64,000 bases of DNA from CAYQJS01 sp964417895 (GTDB lineage Bacteria; Chloroflexota; UBA6077; SHYK01). The stretch is from positions 100,614 to 164,613 of the forward strand of contig CAYQJS010000004.1 in assembly GCA_964417895.1 (NCBI GenBank). Reading direction: 5' to 3'. Each line of letters opens with the position of its first letter. Positions within the stretch are counted from its first letter, which is position 1. The notes under the pieces are model-generated. The model did no database searches, had not been told where the DNA came from, and worked only from the letters and a program-made list of their open reading frames with translations. Position numbers and translations under genes: made by a program. Of this stretch, positions 1 to 10,040 are shown piece by piece.

Positions 1-37
1 AGCACAGCTTAGCATCTCGGCGGCCTTTCTTCCTGGA

Positions 38-322
38 GTGCAGCAAATAATGCAGCAATTGCGCCGGCGGCCGGGGCCTCGAGCGGGGTGGATGACGTAC
101 TACCTCAGGCGCCCTGGAGGGAAGGCCGTGAGCGTTGATGAACCGCCTCCCACGCCCCGACAGGGCAACGAACGCTGGCTTCCGTGGCAGGATGAGGTCG
201 TGCTCTTGGGGCGGGGCACTGATCGCGAGAAGGCCGAAAAGCTTGGCCGCTCGGTGGCTGCGGTCCGCGCACGACGCGCCAAACTCTGGCGGGAACCCGA
301 ACTCCGGCGGGAACGAGGTTAG
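38..322 (+). CDS. small SANT/Myb-like HTH protein (hypothetical)
   Basis: A 94-residue basic protein. The C-terminal half (about residues 47-85) contains WLPWQDEVVLLG, a short helix and LGRSVAAVRARRAKL. That is the pattern of small Myb/SANT-like helix-turn-helix domains, in which a conserved tryptophan is followed about 25 residues later by a G-R-S-x-x-A-V-x-x-R recognition helix. DNA binding is inferred from this pattern. The N-terminal 30 residues look unstructured. The GTG at 38 has GGAG only just upstream, and the ATG codons at 50 and 92 are alternatives. It sits directly before a toxin-antitoxin pair in an accessory-looking region, so it may be mobile-element or defence cargo. The gene could begin outside the window. 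Confidence 0.45.
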   Translation: MQQIMQQLRRRPGPRAGWMTYYLRRPGGKAVSVDEPPPTPRQGNERWLPWQDEVVLLGRGTDREKAEKLGRSVAAVRARRAKLWREPELRRERG

Positions 323-406
323 GCGTTCGTCGCGAACTGTACATCCACCTTGTCTGAGATCAAGGGCTGAATCATCGGCGAGGACTAACGGCGTCCACTT
401 GACGAA

Positions 407-574
407 ATGGAAGCCATTACCCGCGAGGATAAGGAGGCCGAGGAGCGGTGGCTTGCTGGACTCCCCGAACACCTTCGGCAGATCGCCATTGAGGGAATCG
501 AGGAGGGCGAGCGGTCCCGGCAGGAAGCAATCCGCAAGGCGAAGGAGGCTCGCCGTAGTACCCCTGTATCTTGA
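407..574 (+). CDS. putative antitoxin of a DUF5615 toxin-antitoxin pair
   Basis: A 55-residue protein rich in Glu, Lys and Arg, starting at ATG 407 with MEAITREDKEAEERWL and ending in a basic helix (RKAKEARRS). It is mostly predicted helix. Size, charge and position immediately before a PIN-like toxin fit the short antitoxins that accompany DUF5615 proteins. It overlaps the start region of the toxin by about 10 nt, so the two are probably translationally coupled. No DNA-binding motif of the AbrB, RHH or DUF433 type is obvious. The role rests on context. Confidence 0.55.
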   Translation: MEAITREDKEAEERWLAGLPEHLRQIAIEGIEEGERSRQEAIRKAKEARRSTPVS

Positions 575-953
575 TGAGTGTCTGGTCGCCAGGCAAGTGG
601 CCCGTCAGCTTCGCGCGGCGGGCCACTTGATTTACGTGACGACTGAGCTTGGCTTAGATGGTGCAGATGATGACGTGCACCTCGCTAGAGCCACGGAATT
701 GGGGGCAGTCCCGGCGAGCCAAAATCAGAGCGACTTCGATCCCCTCCACGATGAGTGGCAGAAGCTGGGCCGAAGGCACGCTGGCCTCCTTGTCTCGCGG
801 CAGCTCCCAATTGGTGTTCGAATCAGGCGACTCGAACGGGCCGCTCGGTTGCTACGTCCTGAGATCGCTGAAAACCAGCTGATGAAGCTGGCGATGTTCG
901 ACACAGAGGAGAGGAGGCTGCTCTTCGTCCAGAGCCTAGCTCCGTCCGCCTGA
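564..953 (+). CDS. DUF5615 family PIN-like toxin
   Basis: A protein of about 129 residues beginning near LYLDECLVARQVARQL. It then has a short beta/alpha core with ADDDVHLARATELG and SQNQSDFDPLHDEW, and ends in a helical tail. DUF5615 proteins are PIN-like (Mut7-C superfamily) predicted RNases and typically show a first-strand Asp (here in YLDE) and a T-x-D-x-DF motif; here the latter is degenerate (SQNQSDF). It follows the small antitoxin directly. An AAGGAGG site at 542-548 lies upstream, but the codons at good spacing (555-560) are GTA GTA, and no ATG, GTG or TTG falls there. The start is therefore uncertain; CTG 564 is used here. An assembly error at the start is possible. Confidence 0.6.
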   Translation: MYLDECLVARQVARQLRAAGHLIYVTTELGLDGADDDVHLARATELGAVPASQNQSDFDPLHDEWQKLGRRHAGLLVSRQLPIGVRIRRLERAARLLRPEIAENQLMKLAMFDTEERRLLFVQSLAPSA

Positions 954-1561
954 GTCCTCGTCAAGAGGGGGCGAGGATTACTGGTCCGAGGGCCTTCCCG
1001 GTGGTGGACCGATGTATTTTCCCCATCCGGGGCAGTCGGACGTGCCGAATTCACCGTCACCCAGCACGAACTCAGACTCCCATGCTTCGAGACGGCGCTT
1101 CTCTTGGGTGGCATGCCTTCGCCAGCGGCCACCATCACTCCAAAACGTTCGAGCATTGCCCACATACCCCGGCGCTGTGGATGCGCCCTTGTGGTATATC
1201 GGCCGGAACTGGTGCCACGCACCGCGACCGTTGTGCGCAACCTGCCCGGTCTCAGCCCACTGTCCACGGGTAGGCTTAATGGACTGAATTAGCCTGTCGG
1301 GCCGAGCAGGCCTGTTTATGTTGGACTTTCCCGGCGCGGCTTCGCGGCCCTGGGGGGCCTCGTAATGAAGCTCCCCGAACTGAAGCGGCGCCAGTTGGCT
1401 CGGGCTCGCAAGCACCGACCGCACCTCTCGGCGCTCTTCCGGCACGTTCAAATTCGAGGGGTGTGGGAATAGGCGGCGGCGCCTTCTCAGCAGATCCGGC
1501 GGGCCCAAACAAAAGGGCCAGCCGTCGCGGCTGGCCCTTTTGGGTCGAGCGCAGGTAATGG
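954..1561. other. long gene-poor stretch (about 600 nt)
   Basis: No convincing protein gene is visible between the DUF5615 toxin and the terminator near 1511. A weak hairpin (TCCTCG pairing with CGAGGA, about 954-985) follows the toxin and may end its transcript. A short reading frame at 1365-1472 (35 codons, basic) is open but has no clear ribosome binding site. Long minus-strand frames here have unremarkable, arginine-rich composition and look like GC-driven shadows. Confidence 0.5.
1510..1542 (-). terminator. intrinsic terminator, probably bidirectional
   Basis: A perfect 14-bp inverted repeat: arms CAAAAGGGCCAGCC and GGCTGGCCCTTTTG around a 5-nt loop. Read on the minus strand, the hairpin is followed by TTTTGTTT, so it should end the transcript of the small gene at 1562-1792. 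It also has TTTT on the plus side. Confidence 0.7.
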
Positions 1562-1792
1562 TTAGCCGGTCGTCTCTCCCCGGCAGACGTCGCAGTCGCA
1601 GCCACACATCGGCTCTGTGCTGGGCTGGATGGCCGCGCGCGCCCACTCTACGACGATGGTGCCGGCCAACTCGGTGGGCAGGCCTCCGTCGACCATCGCT
1701 CGGTAGAAGTGCGCGATCATCTCGGCGCGCCGGGTCAACTCCGTCGTGAGCTGGTCGTTCTCGGAGATGGCGCTGAGGTCGAAGACGTCCAC
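1562..1792 (-). CDS. small hypothetical protein with C-terminal Cys cluster
   Basis: A 76-residue acidic helical protein with a GTG start (MDVFDLSAISENDQ) preceded by GGAGG at good spacing. The middle, LTRRAEMIAHFYRAMVDGGLP followed by ELAGTIVVEWARAAI, resembles the short helical proteins often seen in phage-derived or integrative regions. The C-terminus carries three cysteines in MCGCDCDVC and may bind metal. I do not recognise a named family. A strong terminator lies 20 nt after the stop, which supports a real monocistronic gene. Confidence 0.6.
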   Translation of the reverse strand: MDVFDLSAISENDQLTTELTRRAEMIAHFYRAMVDGGLPTELAGTIVVEWARAAIQPSTEPMCGCDCDVCRGETTG

Positions 1793-1933
1793 CTTGCCTC
1801 CAGTCGGCGCCAGGTTGGCGACCGTACCTAATGATAGCGCCTGCGGCGGGAAAATTGCCCTACGCCGCGCTGCCAGGAGTTGAGGGGATTCGCCCCCTCC
1901 TCTCGCGGGCCCTTGGGGAACGCGGAATGTGAT

Positions 1934-3082
1934 CTATATCCCGTAGAGGCGGCGCGGGTTGTCTTTGAGGATCTTGTCCAGCACGCTGGGAGGCACATCC
2001 TCTCGGGCGCGGAGCGTCCCAACCAGCGCGAGGTCGGCGGACGGGTCGCCGCCGCGGAGCCGGTTGGTGAAGGAGATCGGCTCCAGCGTCGGCAGCTGGT
2101 CGAAGTGGTGGCCGTAGTCGGAGCCAGCGACCAGGTTGTCCTCTCCTACGTACGCCGCGAGATAGGGGATGTCCTCGTCGGACTCGCACGACACGTAGAT
2201 GCGGTCGTCCCGAAACAGGTTGGGACCCAGGTGCGGTACATCCAGCTGGCGCTTCCCCCGCCAGTCGCGCTCCACGTAGTGGAGCACGTAGGGCACCCAG
2301 GATGCGCCCGTCTCGATGAACCCGATGCGCAGGTCCGGGAACCGCTCGGGGATGCGATTGGTCACCAGGTGCTGGAAGGCGATGAGCGGCAGGAGGCGCA
2401 CGCCGGGGAAGGAGCCCCCGATGCGGTTGTCGAGCACGTCGGTGAGGGCCGGGCAGCCCGGCCCGGTGTGCACGCACATGGGCATGTTGAGTCGGCTGGC
2501 CTCCGTATACAGCGGGAAGAAGTACTCCTCGGCCAGCGACCGCTCGCCTTCGATGCCCCGCGCCATGAAGCCCACCGCTCCCCGATCGCGCGCCCAGCCC
2601 AGCTCCGTGATGCACGCGCCCAGGTCATGGAACGGCATCACGGCGACCCAGCGCACCCGGCCCTTGCCTCTGGCCCACACGTCCGCCATGAACCGGTTGT
2701 ATGCGCGCGCGAGCGCGACGTCCAGGGCGGGATCGAACGTCAGGTGGGCGATGAACAGGGTGGGGAAGACGACCTGCACCTCGACGCCCATCTCGTCGGC
2801 GTCCTCGAGGCGCGCTTCGACGTCGAGCAGCGCTTTCGCTCGCCAGCTCCGGCTGCAGGCCTCAGCGGGGTCCGCCGGCGGAGTGAGCAGGGCCTGTCCG
2901 CCTTTGCCGTCAGGCTTGGGCACCAGGGCGCCGTCGATCACCCAGCGGCTGCGCGATCGCCCCGTCTCAGGGTCCTCGTGTATCACCGCCATGGGCCTGC
3001 GGTGGTACATCTCCCGGTCGAAGTGCCGCCAGATGTCCTCCGATTCGAGGATGTGGGTATCCGCGTCGATGATGCCGTCCAT
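1934..3082 (-). CDS. amidohydrolase family protein (amidohydrolase_2, ACMSD-like TIM barrel)
   Basis: A 382-residue metal-dependent hydrolase or decarboxylase of the amidohydrolase-2 family. The N-terminus MDGIIDADTHILE contains the D-x-x-H metal-binding strand. Later come MCVHTG (metal His), GFIETG and GSDYGH, the late Asp motif of the barrel. Length matches the family (about 350-400). The substrate cannot be read from sequence; members act on aromatic carboxylates and related compounds. The ATG at 3082 is preferred over one 33 nt upstream because GGAGGA sits just before it. It lies downstream of fumC and the TAXI protein on the same strand, separated by about 300 nt that include repeat sequence. 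Confidence 0.85.
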   Translation of the reverse strand: MDGIIDADTHILESEDIWRHFDREMYHRRPMAVIHEDPETGRSRSRWVIDGALVPKPDGKGGQALLTPPADPAEACSRSWRAKALLDVEARLEDADEMGVEVQVVFPTLFIAHLTFDPALDVALARAYNRFMADVWARGKGRVRWVAVMPFHDLGACITELGWARDRGAVGFMARGIEGERSLAEEYFFPLYTEASRLNMPMCVHTGPGCPALTDVLDNRIGGSFPGVRLLPLIAFQHLVTNRIPERFPDLRIGFIETGASWVPYVLHYVERDWRGKRQLDVPHLGPNLFRDDRIYVSCESDEDIPYLAAYVGEDNLVAGSDYGHHFDQLPTLEPISFTNRLRGGDPSADLALVGTLRAREDVPPSVLDKILKDNPRRLYGI

Positions 3083-3231
3083 TCGGTTCGGTCCTCCATC
3101 CTCACAGGATGTCATCCTAACTAAGCCACAGGCGAAGAGCCTGCCCTGAGCGCCGAAGGTATCTCCCGCAGTCGCGTCTCCCGCGAGATTCTTCGCCCTG
3201 CGGTCTCAGAATTGTTCATGCCGCCGAGCGG

Positions 3232-3340
3232 CACCACGAACGATGAAAACGCGCCGGGAGGGAGCGCCCTCACCCCTAACCCCTTCGACAGGCTCAGGGC
3301 AGGCTCTCTCCCAGAGGGCGAGGGGATTTTCAGAACAATG
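3232..3340. repeat. interspersed mosaic repeat
   Basis: Contains a GCGCCGGGAGGGAG module, CCCTCACCC, the TTCGACAGGCTCAGGG core and CTCTCCCAGAGGGCGAGGGGA. Parts of the same modules recur at 33699-33910 and 36200-36480. It lies between the amidohydrolase and TAXI-protein genes. Confidence 0.7.
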
Positions 3341-3379
3341 ACAGGTGTCCGTCTCAGGATGACCGCGGACGCATACCCT

Positions 3380-4345
3380 CTACCCCAGCGCGCCGCGCTC
3401 CCTATAGTAGCGCTGCGCGCCCGGGTGCAGCGGCACGTCCAGATCGGTCGCGTCGCTATCCTGGCACAGGTCGGCAAGCTCGACCGGCCCCTCGGCGTCC
3501 CAGGCGATCTGCGGGCGGGCCACGTCGAGGGCCCGCGCCATAACGTAGGCAGCATCATCCGAGAGGTCCGCGCGCGTGAAGATGGGCCAGCCGCTGAAGC
3601 TGGGCAGCGCGAGTTCTCGGGACACCCCCGGAAAGCGGTCAGCCTGGAGCGGGCCGCAGCGCCATCCCAGGTGCTCCATGCGTTGCAGCGCCGGCTGCCC
3701 GAGGGGCAGGAAGCGCATCCCGCTCTGCAGCGCCAGTGGGCCCCAGCCCTTGATCCCCTCGTCGAACACGGCCTCGATGGATCCGTCGCGCATTCCCTCT
3801 AACCGTGACGCCTCGCTGGGCGTCGTCACGAGCTGCAGGGTTCCGCCCCAGCTTTCGACGTCGCGCAGCGAGAGACCGGCCGCCGCGAATACTTGATCGA
3901 TGACGAAGCGCGTCGCGTGCGCCTCGCTGGCCCGCAGTGACACGCGCAGCGGGTACCGTCGATCCCGCAGATCCCCCAGCGACGTGAGCCCCGTCCGCTC
4001 GGACACGGCAAAGGCCATCCGGTCCCAGGACGGCATCACGGCGATGGCACGCAGCGGGAGCGGTTGAGGAAACGGACCCGTCCCGCGATGAGCCATCGTG
4101 AGAAATGCCGACGGGTTGATCGCGGCCACGTCGATCTCGCCGCGAGCGACCGCGAAGGCGAGATCCGGCGTGCCCGTCGCGAACGAGAGCCGCCGCTGGA
4201 ACGCCCCATCCTCGACGGCTCCGACGGAAATGCAGATGTCTCTGTAGGGTCGCGAGGGATTGGACCGGTCCTGGGACATGCCGAGCGCCATCTGGATCAC
4301 AGCGTTGGCTCGCGCCACGCTCGCTCCGCCCGATTGTCGCTCCAT
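3380..4345 (-). CDS. TAXI-type TRAP transporter solute-binding protein homologue
   Basis: A 321-residue protein resembling the TAXI/NMT1-like binding proteins of TRAP transporters. It has an early ligand-fold segment (DLAFAVARGEIDVAAINP), a hinge region with SLGDLRDRRYPLRVS, a FDEGIKGWGP segment, and the family-typical ending LHPGAQRYYRERG. No signal peptide or lipobox is visible, and the start (ATG 4345, with GGAGG upstream) is well placed. It may therefore be cytoplasmic or have lost its export signal. It follows fumC by 3 nt, so the two are co-transcribed. No TRAP permease gene lies nearby. Confidence 0.75.
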   Translation of the reverse strand: MERQSGGASVARANAVIQMALGMSQDRSNPSRPYRDICISVGAVEDGAFQRRLSFATGTPDLAFAVARGEIDVAAINPSAFLTMAHRGTGPFPQPLPLRAIAVMPSWDRMAFAVSERTGLTSLGDLRDRRYPLRVSLRASEAHATRFVIDQVFAAAGLSLRDVESWGGTLQLVTTPSEASRLEGMRDGSIEAVFDEGIKGWGPLALQSGMRFLPLGQPALQRMEHLGWRCGPLQADRFPGVSRELALPSFSGWPIFTRADLSDDAAYVMARALDVARPQIAWDAEGPVELADLCQDSDATDLDVPLHPGAQRYYRERGALG

Positions 4346-4348
4346 GGC

Positions 4349-5767
<1,419 letters not shown>

Positions 5768-5921
5768 AGGGCTCCTCACGATCGGTCTCAGGTCCCGTGT
5801 CCAAAGTCCCAGGTGCGGGCTAGACTTCGTACGTTGGACCCGGGGGCCTGGGGCTGCGGCTATTCTACAATCTCACCCACCGGGGACGGGCTCACCAGGA
5901 CGGGACACCGAGGGCGTAGCA

Positions 5922-6530
<609 letters not shown>

Positions 6531-6650
6531 CTGCCAGCTATCAGCCGTCAGCCTTCAGTGGCCCGGCGCCCTCGTCGCCTGGCCGTTCCTGGCTGACGTG
6601 ATGGCTGACCGCTGGAGGCTTCGTCTGATGGCTGAGGGCTGGTAGCTGAT
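6531..6650. repeat. inverted intergenic repeat (GCTATCAGC/GCTGATGGC type)
   Basis: The left arm (near 6530-6560) has CAGCTATCAGCCGTCAGCC. The right arm (near 6600-6655) has GGCTGACCGC, GGCTGAGGGC and TAGCTGATGGC in the opposite sense. Its right end supplies the ATG of pfkA. Confidence 0.6.
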
Positions 6651-7722
6651 GGCTCGCATCGGTGTCCTCACCGGTGGCGGGGATGCGCCGGGTCTGAATG
6701 CCGTGGTCCGCGCGATCGTCAAGGCCAGCCATACCCTCCACGGCTGGGACGTCCTCGGCATCGAGGAGGGGTTCGTCGGCCTCATCGACACCGGGCGCAC
6801 GCGCCTACTCACTCCTGAGGATGTACGCGGCATCCTGCCGCGGGGCGGCACCATCCTCGGCGCGAGCAATCGCGGCAACCCCTTCCTCTACCAGGCGGCG
6901 CCCGAATTGCCTCCGGTCGATATGTCTGAGCGGGTCGTCGAGAACGTCAAACGGCTGGGCATCGACGCACTCATCGTAATCGGAGGCGACGGGACGCTGT
7001 CCATCGCTCAGGAGCTCACGAGCATGGGAGTTCGCCTGGTTGGCATCCCCAAGACCATCGACAACGACCTCTCAGGGACCGACGTGACGTTCGGCTTCGA
7101 TACCGCCGTTGTGACGGCCACGGAGGCCATCGACAAGCTCCACACCACCGCGGAGAGCCACCACCGTGTCATGGTGCTCGAGGTGATGGGCCGGAACGCC
7201 GGCTGGATCGCCATCGAGTCCGGCATCGCAGGGGGAGCCGACATCATCTGTATCCCGGAAATCCCCTTCCGCACCGAGCGAGCGCTGGATGCCATCAGGC
7301 TGCGAGACGCGGCGGGGAGCAAGTTCAGCATCGTGGTTGTCGCCGAGGGAGCGGTGTCCTCGGGCGGCGAGCAGATGCGAGTCGAAGGGACCTCCGGCTT
7401 TGGTGCCCGCTACGCGGGTATAGGAAACTGGCTGGGGGACCGCCTGGCTGAGGGAACGAACCACGAGGTAAGAGTGACCGTGCTGGGGCACGTGCAGCGC
7501 GGTGGCAGCCCCAGCGCCTTCGACCGCATCCTGGCCACTCGCTTCGGGACGGCGGCCGTCGACTTGATCTCCGGCGGCGGGTTTGGCCGAATGGTGGCCT
7601 ACCACGGGCCCGACGTCGTGAGCATCCCCCTCTCCGACGCCATCCGGGCTCCGAAGATGGTCCCGGCCGATGGCGAGCACGTGCGGACAGCCCGGGCCCT
7701 GGGGATCTGCCTCTGCGATTAG
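6649..7722 (+). CDS. pfkA: 6-phosphofructokinase
   Basis: A 357-residue phosphofructokinase acting on fructose 6-phosphate at the committed step of glycolysis. Motifs: LTGGGDAPGLNAVVRAI at the N-terminus, GGDGT at residues 112-116, PKTIDND at 134-140, VMGRNAGWIA and HVQRGGSPSAFDR. Gly in the GGDGT loop (where PPi-dependent enzymes have GGDD) predicts ATP use. The Lys of PKTIDND is the residue type found in PPi-type and mixed-group enzymes, so donor choice is predicted, not certain. The ATG is embedded in the end of an intergenic repeat, with only a weak GAGGG ribosome site. Confidence 0.95.
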   Translation: MARIGVLTGGGDAPGLNAVVRAIVKASHTLHGWDVLGIEEGFVGLIDTGRTRLLTPEDVRGILPRGGTILGASNRGNPFLYQAAPELPPVDMSERVVENVKRLGIDALIVIGGDGTLSIAQELTSMGVRLVGIPKTIDNDLSGTDVTFGFDTAVVTATEAIDKLHTTAESHHRVMVLEVMGRNAGWIAIESGIAGGADIICIPEIPFRTERALDAIRLRDAAGSKFSIVVVAEGAVSSGGEQMRVEGTSGFGARYAGIGNWLGDRLAEGTNHEVRVTVLGHVQRGGSPSAFDRILATRFGTAAVDLISGGGFGRMVAYHGPDVVSIPLSDAIRAPKMVPADGEHVRTARALGICLCD

Positions 7723-7837
7723 CGGTGGAAAACCGCCCCTATCGTTCAATCGTTGTATAGTGGCGCCCTACGCTCTGCGCGGGCTCGTACTACTTCTTTA
7801 GTGGCGATTCCGAAGCGCAGTTGTTGGGGAGGCAGCC

Positions 7838-8803
7838 ATGCTGACGCGGCCGATTGCGATCGTAGCGGTGGTATTGATCCTTGCCGTGGGGACCCGGGCG
7901 ATAGCGCAGGATGGGACGGAGTCAACCGTCGAAGGCCAGCTCCAGGTGGTCGTGCTGGAGCCAACGGAGGTCTACTCCACGACGGATGAGCTCCTTTGGA
8001 TGGCAGAGCCTGGCGAGGCGTACACCGTCGTCAGCGTGGAAGGCGATATGGCCCTGGTCGTCGGGGACGCCGAGACCGGCGAGCTGGTATGGGTCGGGCT
8101 CGATTCGAGGGTCGAGCTGGTGCCCCAGATGGCGGAAGAGGGTGTTCCGGAAATGACCGCAACGCCCCCGCCCACGCCGACGTCTTTGCCGGCAACGGCC
8201 ACGCTGACGCCGACACCTACGGCAGTTGCAACAGCCACGCCGGCGCCCGGAGCGCCGGGCGGACCTACGCAGACGCCAGGGGGACCTACGCAGACGCCAG
8301 GGGCGCCTGCGACGTCAGTCCCAGGCGCGAGGAACCCTGCATCCTGGTCGCTAACCGTCGCCGACCTGCCCGGCTTCACTCAGACGCCGTTGGAGCAGCA
8401 GCCCCCAGCGTATGGTGCGGTCTTCGTGAATTCCGCGATTAGCGCATCCGTGCCCATTGTCGTCTTCAACTTGCTGTTTCCCTCGGCTCCGCCGGCACCA
8501 CCCATGTCGCAAGCTTTCCTCGAGCCGTTGACCGACGCGCTCGGCCAGGCATTAGTCGAGTCATTTGGCAGTGGGACCGCTATGCGGGTCAGCGGTCCGC
8601 CAGTCGGCGACGTAAGGAACTGGCTGCGTGCGACGACGACGCAGACCAGTGGTGCCGTTACTCTGCGTACAGAGGTGAACATGGTCGGCTTTGCGGTGCG
8701 CAGCGACTTCGCTCTCGTCGGCACGGTCCACTTGGAGGGCAGCGGCAGCCAGGGAGAAGCCGCGCGCCTCGCCAATATTGTGGCGGAGCGGATGCGTCGC
8801 TAG
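7838..8803 (+). CDS. secreted protein with Thr/Pro-rich linker
   Basis: A 321-residue exported protein: signal peptide (residues 1-24, IAIVAVVLILAVGTRAIAQ), a beta-rich N-terminal domain of about 80 residues that could be SH3-like, a low-complexity linker at about 105-165 (TPTPT and GGPTQTPG repeats), and a C-terminal globular domain I do not recognise. The linker is encoded partly by two exact 21-bp tandem copies (8261-8302). ATG 7838 is preceded by GGGGAGG at ideal spacing. Such TPTP linkers are common in exported proteins of Chloroflexota. Function is unknown. It is convergent with ftsZ. Confidence 0.75.
   Translation: MLTRPIAIVAVVLILAVGTRAIAQDGTESTVEGQLQVVVLEPTEVYSTTDELLWMAEPGEAYTVVSVEGDMALVVGDAETGELVWVGLDSRVELVPQMAEEGVPEMTATPPPTPTSLPATATLTPTPTAVATATPAPGAPGGPTQTPGGPTQTPGAPATSVPGARNPASWSLTVADLPGFTQTPLEQQPPAYGAVFVNSAISASVPIVVFNLLFPSAPPAPPMSQAFLEPLTDALGQALVESFGSGTAMRVSGPPVGDVRNWLRATTTQTSGAVTLRTEVNMVGFAVRSDFALVGTVHLEGSGSQGEAARLANIVAERMRR
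8261..8302 (+). repeat. two exact 21-bp tandem copies in linker
   Basis: The 21-bp unit starting GGACCTACGCAGACGCCAGG occurs twice in tandem and encodes the repeated GPTQTPG of the linker. Being a multiple of three, copy-number change would keep frame. Confidence 0.9.
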
Positions 8804-8861
8804 GGCGGGGATCAAGAAGGATCCGGCCCTGGCTCTCCCAGTTCCAGCGAGAGAAAGCGGC

Positions 8862-10040
8862 TTATCTCCTGCGGCGCATGAAGGACGGGAGGTCAATGTC
8901 GTCGGGGGGCTCGAAGCGGGGGCCGTCGGGTGTGGGGGAGGGCTGGGCAATACCGGGAGTGGCCGATGAGCTGAAAGGTTGTCGAGTGCGGATGCCACGG
9001 AGACCAGGCTGAAGACCCGTTGCGATGAGAGTGATCTTCACCTCCGGCTTCGCGTTGGGCACGATGACGGCCCCGAAGATGATGTTCGCGTCGGGGTCGA
9101 CCAGGTCCTGAATCGTCTGCGCCGCCTCGTTGATCTCCAGTAGGGTGAGGTCGTTACCACCAGTGATATTGATGAGGATGCCTCTGGCGCCCTCCACCGA
9201 TGCGTCCAGCAGCGGGCTGCTGATAGCCGCCTGGGCGGCCTGGAGCGCTCGGCCTTCCCCGTTTCCTTCGCCGATCGCCATCATAGCGGTGCCTGCGCCC
9301 AGCATGATGGATTTCACGTCGGCAAAGTCCAGGTTGATGAGGCCTGTCATCGTGACCAGATCGGAGATGCCCTGCACGCCCTGGCGGAGCACGTCGTCGG
9401 CAAGCCTGAAGGCCTCGACCACCGGTAGATTGCGATCGCCGAGCGCCAGCAGGCGGTCGTTCGGGATAACGATGAGCGCATCGACTCGCTCCCGCAGCAT
9501 CTCGACGCCCTTCTCGGCGACCCGCATCCGTCGTGAGCCCTCAAACGTGAAGGGAGTCGTCACGACGCCGACAGTGAGGGCGTGCTCGTCCCGCGCGATG
9601 TCGGCGACGACGGGCGCCGCACCGGTGCCGGTGCCGCCGCCCATGCCAGCAGTGAGGAAGACCATGTCGGCGCCGCGCACGATGGCCCGGATCTCCTCTT
9701 CGCTGGACTCCGCCGCCTTCTCCCCCACAGAGGGATCACCGCCCGCTCCGAGTCCCTTCGTCAGTCTCTGGCCGATCACGAGCTTGTGGCGGGCGGCCGA
9801 GATGCCCAGGGCCTGAGCATCGGTATTGAGGGCTACGAATTCGACGGCCTTGACGCCAGCGTCGATCATTCGGTTGACTGCGTTGTTACCGCCGCCCCCA
9901 ACGCCGAGGATCTTCACCTCGGTGAATCCTCGCGCGCCGCTGCCCACGCGATCGTCGAGAATGCGCTCCACAACGGGCTCGGAGCGGCGGGAGGGCTGCT
10001 GCAGCCGTTCGGGATCGAAGCCCGTCGAAAGCTTAGACAC
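8862..10040 (-). CDS. ftsZ: cell division protein FtsZ
   Basis: A 392-residue tubulin-like GTPase that polymerises into the Z ring at mid-cell. It has VGGGGNNAVNRMID at about residue 48, the tubulin signature GGGTGTG at 134-140, the T7-loop region LINLDFADVKSIM, and a variable linker ending in a conserved-looking tail (PDDIDLPSFMRRRR) that would bind membrane partners. Translation starts at GTG 10040. The first 8 nt overlap the end of parA upstream, suggesting coupling. No ftsA or ftsQ is adjacent; the neighbour is a ParA-type ATPase. Confidence 0.97.
   Translation of the reverse strand: MSKLSTGFDPERLQQPSRRSEPVVERILDDRVGSGARGFTEVKILGVGGGGNNAVNRMIDAGVKAVEFVALNTDAQALGISAARHKLVIGQRLTKGLGAGGDPSVGEKAAESSEEEIRAIVRGADMVFLTAGMGGGTGTGAAPVVADIARDEHALTVGVVTTPFTFEGSRRMRVAEKGVEMLRERVDALIVIPNDRLLALGDRNLPVVEAFRLADDVLRQGVQGISDLVTMTGLINLDFADVKSIMLGAGTAMMAIGEGNGEGRALQAAQAAISSPLLDASVEGARGILINITGGNDLTLLEINEAAQTIQDLVDPDANIIFGAVIVPNAKPEVKITLIATGLQPGLRGIRTRQPFSSSATPGIAQPSPTPDGPRFEPPDDIDLPSFMRRRR

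Noticed and set aside
1365..1472. 35-codon basic reading frame (MKLPELKRRQLARARKH...) before the terminator
   Set aside because: No clear ribosome binding site or homology; possible small protein but not enough support.
978..1646. 222-codon minus-strand reading frame across the gene-poor stretch
   Set aside because: Arginine-rich composition without any motif, no ribosome site, it crosses the strong terminator hairpin and overlaps the better-supported gene at 1562-1792.
1880..3124. 414-codon plus-strand frame opposite the amidohydrolase
   Set aside because: Antisense shadow; the minus strand has all the family motifs and a ribosome site.
3121..3379. gene in the gap between the amidohydrolase and the TAXI protein
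   Set aside because: The sequence is mostly interspersed repeat; the open frames encode repeat-type peptides such as LSLSKG and are not genes.
7721..7738. small hairpin GCGGT/ACCGC after pfkA as a terminator
   Set aside because: Only 5 bp and no T tract; too weak to call.
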